A stretch of 64,000 nucleotides of DNA from Schizochytrium sp. TIO01 (lineage: Eukaryota > Sar > Bigyra > Thraustochytrida > Thraustochytriidae), in NCBI GenBank assembly GCA_004764695.1, contig SMSO01000035.1:4159040-4223039 (forward strand). The letters are read 5' to 3'. Under the pieces are notes generated by a model that was not told where the DNA came from, did no database searches, and saw only the letters and a list, made by a program, of their open reading frames with translations. This document shows, piece by piece, positions 30,739 to 40,953 of this stretch. The stretch's first letter is position 1. Each line of letters starts with the position of its first letter. The translations under genes and the position numbers were made by a program.

Positions 30739-33287
30739 ACGCGTTCCACACCAAGAGAACGGTGAATGCGCAAGCACGCCCGAGAATAAAGCAGCGGTGA
30801 CGTGGCGAGAAAGTTGACGCGATCACCGTTGCGGGTTCCCCTTGCACCTAAAGTGTGGGTACAGAAGGCCACGACGGGAACCCGCAGTGGGTGGGTGGAG
30901 AAGACCAAGTCGCCCTTCTGAAAGCTCGCTCTTTATAGCTCGGGATGGGAGCGAGGCGGGTCGAGAGATAGCCTTGCTTGAAGTTCTGGTTTATGGCTAT
31001 TGTCTGGCTGCTTTGGTTTGGTTTGTTTTGCGAGGTGGTTTTTTAGCACTCATAGCTTTGAGCTTCTTTCCTGGAAAAGTGTTTCGTTTGAAGGTTTGCA
31101 AATTCTCTTTTTAATGATGGTGTTTTTTTTTAATATTTGAACTGAAGTTCGATGACAATGGAGGTGTATGTAAACTTGCAAATAAATAAACAAACAAATA
31201 AACAAACAAACAAACAACTGTCAGAACGAGGTTGTCGAAGGTGGAAGAATGAGGCGGGTCTGAGCGGAAGTGCTTCCGAAGAGGGATGAAGACGCCATCG
31301 TTTTGGCTGGCTACGCTTATGATCGTGGACTTGAAATAGTCAATCAGCCTATCAGTTTATCAGTGCATCAGTTTATCAGTTTATAAGTGATGACCTTGTA
31401 AAGACAAGCTGGCTAGCTAGTGGGAGGACAAACCAAGACCTGCGCGTTTTAGGCTGTAATGAAGAACGGACTTCAGGAGGTTTGTTGGATCTTACGAGAG
31501 AGATCGCAGCGAATGCCGATGACAACTTGGCAGATCAGTCAGTTTGATCGCACAATCTATCTGGCTAGAGACAAGCGGCAAGGGAGCGAACCGCGAACTT
31601 AGAATGCAACCAGACAAATGTACGAATGTGTTTGCATATAGGTTCCTATATCTATCTGTATGGTTTGCAGAACTTGAAAAGCGACTCCTGTGGAGAATGA
31701 AAGCTCTCGACCTTAAGCGAGAACCCAAGTATGATGGATGGATGAATGAATGAGAGCGCTTGAGCAGGGTCACGAGTCATGCATTATTGATTCATCCATT
31801 CACTCGAACTCGAGAGCCCTCAAGAACTTGAAGTTGTAGCCCCGGTTCTGCTCACAGATGCCGATGGTGATGATGGTTAGATGGTGCTACGATCATCGGA
31901 TTCATTCGTTTGCGGCTCTTGGAAGCTGAAATGCATCGATCGTTGGACCCCATATCACCAATGCAAAATCGCAAATAGCAGTAGGTACATCGTCTGAAGC
32001 ACCTCGGCGGCAGCAGTGAACGGGTCCACCGGACGGCGCTGCTGAGCTCGACCGCGAGGCAGTCTTTAGACTCTGAACAAAGCAAGATTGTTAGGTTCTA
32101 CGTCCACACTCGGCTGGGTCGTCGAGCTTGAAGCGATTCTTCATTCAAGCTAAGCTGCACTCAACGGCAATGCAAGCAAAAGAAATAATGCAAGCAACTA
32201 AATATTCGATGCTGGCTAGTTTTACATAGGAGTAGCTATTTCTTATTTCTTCGAAGTGCAGACTGAATTGTAAAGAAGGCGCGTGGGGCCCCAACGTGGA
32301 GAACGCAAAATCTTGGTTTGAATACGAAAGCAATGCATCCACAAGAACCTGAACGCAGGAGTGCTCTGTTGGCGGTGCTTGAAGCTTGAATTCTTGGATT
32401 TTGGACTTTTGGAAAGCGCCTTCCTGCAATAGCTGCAACCAAGGGAGGTACTCAGGTAGTCGTACTAGCTAGGAATGATTAACAGCTCCTATTATAATTA
32501 TTTTTTCTCTTTCTTTCTTGGACTCTTTGCCCTTTCATGTTTTTGTTTTTTTTATTTCACAAGAATTATTTTTGTTTTGCTTTTTTAATTTTAAAAAGGT
32601 CCCACAAAGTGTCGCTATTCTTGCTGGCGCAAGCGGGATTGCAAAGTTCCTAGATCTTAAAGACCACCGTGACCGTGTGGTAGTGGAAGTCAGTGGAAAT
32701 TTTAATTCAATGAAAACTTCTTATGAATGACAGCCGGGTGGACGAATGAATGAATCGAATGCCTTATGCCATCAGGGCAGACCGGTCAGAAGCTATTCAA
32801 CCCCCTTGTAGTGTCTCTGCAGTTAAACAGGATGAAATTATCAAATCGGCCCAAATTCCCCTGTGACAATAAATCGCGCAGGTCTATGTAAAATAGGCAT
32901 ATCCCAGTCAATAAATCGCGGGTGGAAAGCCTCCCATGAAGCGGCTTTCGGGTGAGTGTACTTCTACTTCCTCTTACTTTCAATCTAAAGCCCTGATCTG
33001 AATTTTGAGCACGCAAACGGTGCCTCAACTTCCATCGAACTGCTTACAAAATGCACAACTTTATGAAACAACAATAAGCCAGCTTTTGCATTATATTATA
33101 GTAATAGCAATAATGTATGAGTAGTAATAATGCCCCAAAAGTCAGTGTAAAAAATAAAACGTTAATTACCATGATGGCACATACGTATAAGTTTTTTTTT
33201 GCTCTCTTCAAAATGCTTGCGTGCTCATTTACACAAATTTACACAACCCAATTTTTTAAATCAAGCCAGGGCAAGTCAAGATCCCTT

Positions 33288-33352
33288 GAAAGCTCAATCT
33301 GAAAGCTCAATCTGAAAGCTCAATCTGAAAGCTCAATCTGAAAGCTTAACCT
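33288..33352. repeat. Five-copy 13-bp tandem repeat (GAAAGCTCAATCT)
   Basis: Four identical 13-bp units are followed by one diverged unit (GAAAGCTTAACCT), directly head to tail. A minisatellite in the gene-free region. Confidence 0.9.
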
Positions 33353-35040
33353 GAAAGGGACGCTTCAAAGCCAGTCATCATTATCATTTATGTATAAAAA
33401 AAATCTCAACTTTGCATTGCTAATGGGGTCATTCTTTTTATATTCAACGATGATCGTAGCTGACGCAAAAGTTTATAAATTTGCAAACAAACGAAAATAA
33501 GTATCATTGCTTATTACCTAGAGGTAGAAAGAGGAAGTGCGTCAAAGTCTTTGTTAGACTCGTGGAATTAGATGGATGATGGCTAGATATGCACTATTCT
33601 CTACCAATAAGGATGTAAAAGATACTGCTTGGCATTGCTGAATGTAAGAAACTTATAGTAGTGCGAGTCCAAGACAATAAACATCTCGAGAACAGAAATC
33701 GAATATCAAAGAAAATAAAACAAAAAGTTTAAAACAAAATCAAACAAAAGAAATAAAAGGGTAGTGGAAGAAATGTCTGTGTCTGCGTACCATGTCGTCG
33801 TAATAGAAACCAAGTTAGAAAGTGTGATGTCATTGCGAACGCAAAATCACACCTTCCCTTTTCATGAGCATTTAAGGCTATATCGTCGCCATCGGATCCA
33901 TAACTCCCGCAATCGTATGAGAGAAGCAAAAGATTATAGCTTCCCTCCTAACATTAGGCTTAGGTCTAATCCCTACTCTTTCTCATGTCAATAGTCTACA
34001 CATTTACAGATTTTTAAGGTGATTGTCACCTTCCTTTGTGAGATCATCTCGAGACAGAGATGTTTTTAATAAGTAGTGATCAAAACATAGGTACCTGCAT
34101 ATTAAGTGAGACTGCTATAGAATAATGTTACCACTGTGGGAGGGCTCTCTCTTTGAAAAAAATGGTACCCTGGTCAAACGAATTTGTTCGCGCAACATGG
34201 TTTTTCTGTTACCATGATCATAGTAAAATAGAGTAAAATACTCAAATATGATGCCGCCAACGTCTACTACTAGTTGAAACCATTGTGAACACTGAGTGGA
34301 GGAAGAAGTGTTAAGAGGAATCAATAGAAACAGGAAAACGAGGAAGATCACAACACACAGATGAAAATTGAATCAGACACTCTGTAAGCCCCGAGACAAT
34401 CTCGGATAGTTCGAACGTATGCCAATAGCACGCAACTGTAGTATCTATCGACGAGGCCAATGATACATTCCAATGACTTTGTCTAAAAAGAGACTGGTGC
34501 TGAGTGCTCTCACATGTTAGAACAAACGATATGCATGAGAGAAGATACGGCAAGAACAAAGGTACGTAGAGCAGGCTTCAGGAAAAACACATTGCCTCAA
34601 TACACCAGGAAAGCATCCACAGCTGTAAAAAGGGTAACTTCTTTCTTTTGCCATTAAAGAAATTTGAACCGCCATTAAAAATTCAATTACCTATGAACTA
34701 TGATGGTGGTTAATTTGGAGACAGAAACAAACAAATGAAACAGCAGCTGTAGCCGTCGACGGTAGGACCGGATATCTTCTTCACAGCCTGTAGAGCTTTG
34801 CTGAGAGATGAGGAGAATCAATTTTACTCCTGTAGAGGGCGGAAAAAATAATTTTTGTGTCAAAGGTAGAGGCCAGAGACAAAAAGAGAGAAAAACACAC
34901 AGCATAGTAACTGGGGCAACAGTGAAAGATTAGAAAAGAATCAAGACGTTAAACCAGCAGGTGAAAACTATAAGAACAACACCAGGTTGATCACCTCACT
35001 AGCAACATCTTAAGGTATATGCATAAATGCATACACATCA

Positions 35041-36984
35041 TCACCTGATGTTGATGCGTCGAAAGCTATCAGGGAGATTCGGATCCTCGCCCACAAGCTT
35101 CATCACACGTTCATGCTTACGAATAGACTCGTTAATTGTGTTCGCCACTTCACGCACAACCTCCACGGACTCTTGAAGCATTCCATAACATTCATCTTCC
35201 TGCGATGTGGCCTTGAGCAATTCTTCCAACAGGAGCTTGTACCGAGGCACACGCTGAATGGGCATAATCAGGATAGACTCAAGTGTCTGACCGCGCAAAG
35301 CATCTGACTGTGATGAAACATCCTCCCAAATTTCGAGAAAATTTTTGTTCCTGTCTGAACCCTGAAGTATGCTACCCATGCGACGAATGGGGCGACCGTT
35401 GCTCTCAGGAAGAGAATTACGAGCCTCTCGAAGTAGCTTGGCTGCTGTGGAATGGTTTACAGCGTAGGGGGAGAACACGTAGAGTTGTTGTGCAATTTCA
35501 ACGAAAACGCGACTCACAAGTTCAATACGTGAAATTCCCGTCTTCGGAGCAACACGCAGCAGGGTTACCACCTCGAGGTCAGCAAGCATGTTGCTCGAGA
35601 CATCTGCCACACGCTCAAGACGTGTACCAAAAATATGCTCAATAGCATCCGGGCTAAGTCCAAGAACGCGTTGCGCAGTCGAGCTTGGCATGCCCTCTGT
35701 GATGACTCGAAGGCGATTTACATAAACTGCCAATAGATCATTAATAGAGCGATTGAACGTTAACTCCGTCTCTGCAAGCTCGTTAACAACTCGATCAATC
35801 TTTGTCTCTGGCACAGTGTCCTCATCAGTGGACCCGACCGCAAGAAAGTGTCCTTGGTCGTCTTGAATGGGGGCAGGAAGAACACCCTCCTTCAGTCGAG
35901 CAAACCATTCAAGGTTTGAGTTACCCATAAGAAGTAAATATTCAAGTTGCTCTTTCCACTTGGGCGGAAGCATGAAGTACTTTCGCTGAATAGCCAATGC
36001 AATTTGCTCAAATGAATAGTTTTCAAAAAGGATATCTACCCGCCTGGTTCGTCGTGGATCCCGCCACTGATAAAACACGCGGAGCTGACGCTTGCGTTTC
36101 TCACCAAGCGGGCTTGAACCATGAGCCCGGCCTTTTCGCCCACGAGGCGGTGTAGCAGGTGCCTCGGATGGGAAGCCTGAATCATCTCCGGCAGAATCTG
36201 CAGAACCACTGCTGCCACCGCTTCGAAGAGAAAGGCGCTTAAGGCCATTCTTAAGAGAGGTGCGGAAACGACCTCCACCCTTAGCTTCTTTCGGACGAAT
36301 GCCCAACGGGTAGCCATAAGGTGACGGCACAGCCGCACGACCAAAGAGTAGCTCCGCCTCTTGCACAAGAATGTCCATAATTGCTGCAGATGCAGCCGTC
36401 ATGCTTGCTACGCGTGCAGTACCCTCCGTAGTTGGCAAGCGCGCAGGCATCAGCAAAAAGGGCCCGATGAGACAAGACAGCTCTTCACGATGGTGTGAAG
36501 TATCGCGAATGAAGGCACAGAACTCAGCTACAACAGTGTATCGCGAGCGAGGAATGCGGTCCAAAGTGGGCCCGAGCACATGTGCCATGGAGACTGGGTC
36601 TGCAGCCTCGGAGAGATCTGTGAGCAAACCAATAAGATCCTGACCAACCTTTTCTGGAATGAGACGTGGCCAACACTCTGTAAACACTGTGCGAACCATG
36701 CCAAGCCAGACACTGGGCTTGTAGCTTGCAAAGCTGAGCCGGAGTTCGCGATATGTGAGATCACCATTAGCTGCAAGAGTGCCCAAGAGCTCCTTCATCA
36801 ATCCATTAACTACATAAACATCAGGATCATCACCGACAAGAAGTTGGTCTGCGGCCTGAGGGTCATTTTCCTTTAGTAGTGCGAAAACAGACGGAATCAC
36901 TGGGATTAGTTTGCTTAGGAGCACAGGTGGGACAACCTCGCGATCAATGAGATCAAGCACAGAGCTTGAGTGGTGCAATGACAT
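35041..36984 (-). CDS. RhoGAP-like / RhoGEF (DH) domain protein
   Basis: The single-exon ORF encodes 647 residues. The C-terminal part (~395-625) is a Dbl-homology domain. It opens with an ETE-type first helix (VVNELAETELTFNRSINDLL) and contains the hallmark third region, LIMPIQRVPRYKLLLEELL. Such domains load GTP on Rho-family GTPases. The N-terminal ~210 residues look like a diverged RhoGAP fold (an LLGTL helix, then MAHVLGPTLDRIPRSR); the arginine finger cannot be assigned with confidence. A basic Ser/Gly-rich linker separates them (~230-300), followed by a conserved-looking segment (KRQLRVFYQWRDPRR). There is no PH domain after the DH domain: the frame stops about 20 residues past it, which is unusual for Dbl-family GEFs unless a further exon was missed. 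Expected role: cytoskeleton signalling. Confidence 0.78.
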   Translation of the reverse strand: MSLHHSSSVLDLIDREVVPPVLLSKLIPVIPSVFALLKENDPQAADQLLVGDDPDVYVVNGLMKELLGTLAANGDLTYRELRLSFASYKPSVWLGMVRTVFTECWPRLIPEKVGQDLIGLLTDLSEAADPVSMAHVLGPTLDRIPRSRYTVVAEFCAFIRDTSHHREELSCLIGPFLLMPARLPTTEGTARVASMTAASAAIMDILVQEAELLFGRAAVPSPYGYPLGIRPKEAKGGGRFRTSLKNGLKRLSLRSGGSSGSADSAGDDSGFPSEAPATPPRGRKGRAHGSSPLGEKRKRQLRVFYQWRDPRRTRRVDILFENYSFEQIALAIQRKYFMLPPKWKEQLEYLLLMGNSNLEWFARLKEGVLPAPIQDDQGHFLAVGSTDEDTVPETKIDRVVNELAETELTFNRSINDLLAVYVNRLRVITEGMPSSTAQRVLGLSPDAIEHIFGTRLERVADVSSNMLADLEVVTLLRVAPKTGISRIELVSRVFVEIAQQLYVFSPYAVNHSTAAKLLREARNSLPESNGRPIRRMGSILQGSDRNKNFLEIWEDVSSQSDALRGQTLESILIMPIQRVPRYKLLLEELLKATSQEDECYGMLQESVEVVREVANTINESIRKHERVMKLVGEDPNLPDSFRRINIR

Positions 36985-39900
36985 TTTGTAGGTCTAATTG
37001 TGGTTCTGATATTGTTTCTTGATCCTCCTTGAATGGCAGTTCCTCAAGGGTGAGTCTCGAAGTAAGGTTAGCGACGAGCCCAAAAGTGCCTGACAAGACA
37101 ACCCCAGAACCCCCCAAAAGCCCCAAACCTCAGACCTCAGACCTCCTTCAAACCAGAGGCAGAACTACGCGCGTTGCTCTCTTCGTGAGACTAGACCCTC
37201 GCAAGCAACGAGCGTGATGTCAAGATTCCCAATCAATACGCTCCTAGGTCCAGGGCTAGCTCACTGCAACGACGAGCACGAATACACCGCTCCGCACAGA
37301 CCCGGGCTACTCCTCAGCAGCCAGCTTGATCGAGATGGGGCTTGCTCTGAAAGGACTTTTAAGAGTACTCTGGTCTCCTCACAACAGACGCACAGCGCCG
37401 CTCTGTGCTGTGCTCTGCCGCCGCAGGTACCAAGCCACCGGGCAGCCAAGCAAGCGAGCTTTACCTCCACCTTTCGCCTTTAGTTTTGCAACGAATCCAA
37501 TCGGTCAACCTTCAATTCTAGCACGTGGCCGAGCGCGTGAAAATTTTAGTGAGCGTGCGAACTTGCTTATGCTATAAGCCAGCTAAGTGCGCTAGTACTC
37601 CCCAGCTACCCAAAAAGCACCGCCGCGACCAGCTAAGCCGCCAAATTACTGCACGCAGGCAGGCAAGCAGGCAAGCAGGCAAGCAGCTCCAGCAGTTTAT
37701 GGAACCCCGCGTCCGTATCGAGCAGAATCTCCAAATGCCAAGCTGCTAGCCGCTTTAAGACGCGCTAGCCAGCGAGCTCTCGATGAACCCGGCTGGAGCA
37801 GCGCGTGCACAGCGAGGTTCCCACGCTCAGGCTTTCCTTGGAACGAGCTGGGCGGGGAAGAGGCCTCAGAGGTGGCGTGAGAGCGCTGCGACAGCCGCAG
37901 GGCTTGGCCGGGCCCTTCGGAGGCGAGAGGTCCAAGGTTCGAGCGGAGGGAGGGAGGGAAGGGCGCACGTGCCGCTTTTCCAGTGCAGAAAGAAGGTATC
38001 TCTTTTCCAAATAGAAAACTTATTTCTTTTCTTTCTTTCTTTTCTTTTCTTTTCTTTGTTTGTTTGTTTGTTGAACAAAGAGAGAGAGAGAAAAGGCAAT
38101 TGAGCGCGAGACCGAATCGAGCGAACCGAGGGCCTGGCTCCGCAGCGCTGCGCGGCAGCAGGTTCTCAGCGCGGAGATGAAGAAGGGCGTGCGTGCCCGC
38201 AGATACGACGCGGCCTCGCTTCCTCTGCGCCGGCCTCCTCAGCAAATCGACCGCGTAAACGCACCACGGCGGAGGCGCGAACTTGGGTGTTTGTCCTGGC
38301 GCTTTTCCAAGAGCTTTAAGGCCTCTTTTTAGGCCCCTTTTTTCTCTCTCTTTCGCCACAGTAAATACCATTTATGAGGTCCCTTTTATAAGGGAAAACA
38401 TAAGAGATCTCGTACACACATCGCCACGCCTCAGACTCTCACAATAACCCCCTATATTGCATTTGTTAGCACGGGGTGCGGTCGGCACGCGCATTGTGCC
38501 CCCCTGGGAAGACGACCTAGATGGACACTGAGGGTTCTAAAGTACCCCCGTTTAAAGAGTGTATGGAAGGGGATTATAAGGAGAATGGGGTGCAGAGAGG
38601 GAATTGTGCGCGATGGCGTCAAGCACGGAAATGCGACGGTTCTACAGGAATCCAATTTGGAGTAACGAGGGTGAATGAATGCGTGGGATGCGCGATAGAA
38701 GTGCGAGCATACGATGGGTGAAGTTGGGGTAGGATAGTGGCAGAGGCATTGTAATTTTTAGCGTGGAGGTGGTGGGCTATTGAGGGTGCATTGCGAGCAA
38801 TGGTCTGGTGAAAGTTAGGATCTGTTGAGAGGGGAAGATTGGCTTGAGGTCTTGAGCCCCAAGAATAATGGTCTGACGCTTTTGCATGTCTCTTCGCGTG
38901 CCCCTGATGGGAAATGTAAAGTGGGAATTAAAATTGTGGAGAATCAGAGATGGGACAGTGTTATTAATTGAGCTGAAGCATGCGCTACAAAGCGACGGCC
39001 GGAGGTGATTTGGTTAGCTTGTTTGACAAAGGAGAAATGGTCAAAAAGCAGACTTAGTCCTAAGGGCTGATGCAGATGAGCAATGAGGACTTACTTCAAC
39101 AGTTTACAAACATGTATGATACTTTCGTGAAGATGAGAAGTTTCAATATGTCCTACTGGAGACTGCCCAGCTTCGTGAATTAACTTCTGCTGACCTCATC
39201 GAATTATGTGGGCCATAGTGTATTTTGAATAACATTTCTTTGGCTTATGTCTTATAACTTCAAAGACTTCCAAATTGCAGTTTGGCTAGGCCCTCATGAA
39301 CCTTTTTGTGCTTGCTTAGACGAAGTTGAACTATTTGGGACAATAGTGCCTGATGACAGAACACAAATCCTACCACTGATTCTGAACTTGGTATACAGGT
39401 AATTGAATCTTCTTTGGCGCTTCATTATAAAAAGCTTTTCCATTGTGTCGAAATTAAATCCACTCAATTTGTTGTTGAAAGAATAGAAAGGTATTACTTC
39501 AAACTATGCAAATTAGTTGTGTACGGAAAGAAGAGCACACGCTTGAGAATTCCATTTGTAAGGTTGCTTTATCATAGAAATCTTAGAAGAAACCTGTGTT
39601 TAAAGAGTATCATTTGCGAAGCAGCATCTTCTTCATGAAGTTTTGCACAAAGTGCCGCAGCCGTGCCTACACGCAAAAATTGATAGACACTAGCAGCATA
39701 TTGAATTCATGAATCTGTGAGATTTTGGTTTAATGAGCTCTTTCTAGATTTGATTCAGCATAAAGCTTCATGACCCATGAATCCTGAATTATTTTCCGCT
39801 AGAAAATTTACTCTGCAACAAAAGACGACGTATTAATTTTCCTCTCAGATAGACCAACCATTCGAGTCCTCTATATATTCGAATTGCTGTCATAAATACC

Positions 39901-40953
39901 TGTCTCTATTATGATTCTCTACACATCCAGTCGCACTTGCTCTACTTCTCTAATTTTTTCCCTATTCGTTTATGGTCCCAATTAGAATGATATAATTGAT
40001 CGTCTTCAATACACCCTACGATTTGTGAAAACCAAATTGTGGCAAGTTCTTGAGGCGCCAGATCTCTGCACCTAAGCATTCAGGTATGACAAGCTTCTGG
40101 AATCTGATTTCCATTCTTAGCTAAGTGAATTGGCTAGTTTTTATATTCACTAATATATTCCGTAAATAGAAAGATACTTTGCATGTGTTCTATCCCCCAA
40201 AACGCTTAACTTTGCCTCCAGCAGAATTAGTCTTCAAATTAGTCTTTTATTGAGGACCAATTTGAGTTCAGGCACTTACACTACTGATCAGAAGTGCTCA
40301 TGTCAATCCTTCTACTTAGGTATCAACTTAAAAGTAATTACGTGTAAGTATAAACATCTAAATGATCATGAATGAACCTCTTATGTTCTACCGAGGCTTT
40401 TGGCCTTGGTACAGAAAGATCAAGAGACCAATTTGGTGAAATCGCTCGAGAGCCATAAAATTAGGAATATATTTTATTCCGCTCTAATAAGCGAGCCCTT
40501 GCCACAAGTAGGATGGCATCATCATAAATTCCCTGTCTCAAATATTTTTTTGCAATTGAGGAGAGATGAAGCTCGAGCTCTGTATATAAGAGTACCTACT
40601 GGATCATATAGAATGCCTGCTAAACTCGAAGTTAAACAATTCAATATTAGTATCAGCACTGCTTCTATTAGTAGTACTAGGTAGGTAATTATACATTTTC
40701 AATGCTAATCAATTATTTGTCCACTCAAACATTGGCGATCCGATTCCTCGGCCAAAACGTTAGAGGGGCCAAGAAAGGACTCCTCCGAATACTATCCTAG
40801 TTTGCCGGGGTCTGAAAGGACCAGTCTCTTTCGCCACAGACTCCAACGTATGCTTGCATGCCCATCCAGGATGTCGCTTGGAGGTCCCGCGAAAGGGATT
40901 CGAGCGGAAGACCTTACCTCGCAAGTCCCTTAAGGCTCGTAGGCCATTTCTCG
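36985..40953. other. Gene-poor region with repeats and a possible decayed element
   Basis: 36985-38400 is GC-rich with AGGCA/GCAAG repeats near 37650-37690 and a CTTTT tract at 38020-38060. 38400-39000 is G-rich on the + strand without a gene. 39050-40700 turns AT-rich and holds interrupted open fragments that may be a mobile-element relic (listed separately). The promoter of the glycosyltransferase gene lies at the right end. Confidence 0.5.
39840..40180 (+). pseudogene. Possible LINE-type reverse-transcriptase C-terminal relic
   Basis: Conceptual translation in one frame, interrupted by stops, gives IRVLYIF, then LFVYGPN, then NDIIDRLQYTLRFVKTKLW, then a YDKLL...LSELASFYIH segment. That order resembles the thumb and C-terminal part of non-LTR retrotransposon polymerases (LY-xxx-YGxxxW-xxI-xRLQ). 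It is weak, eyeballed similarity only. Several in-frame stops mean it is not a functional gene. An unrelated decayed gene is equally possible. Confidence 0.2.

Larger units (their letters stand above)
26085..35040. other. 9-kb region without recognisable genes
   Basis: I find no recognisable protein or RNA gene. The leftmost part is the HMG-CoA synthase promoter, beginning with a short GATT tract. The rest is AT-rich sequence broken by islands of mixed composition in which CTTGAA, TTCAAG and CTCGAG-type words recur (13, 29, 31-32 and 55 kb also show this). It also carries several microsatellites listed separately. Non-coding RNAs or short spliced genes cannot be excluded. Confidence 0.5.

Noticed and set aside
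30458..30908. Overlapping reverse frames rich in Phe/Leu/Ser
   Set aside because: Produced by the GAAAA/GGAAA polypurine repeat.
40858..40953. Upstream start for the GT41-like gene
   Set aside because: It would place 32 charged residues before a clear signal peptide.
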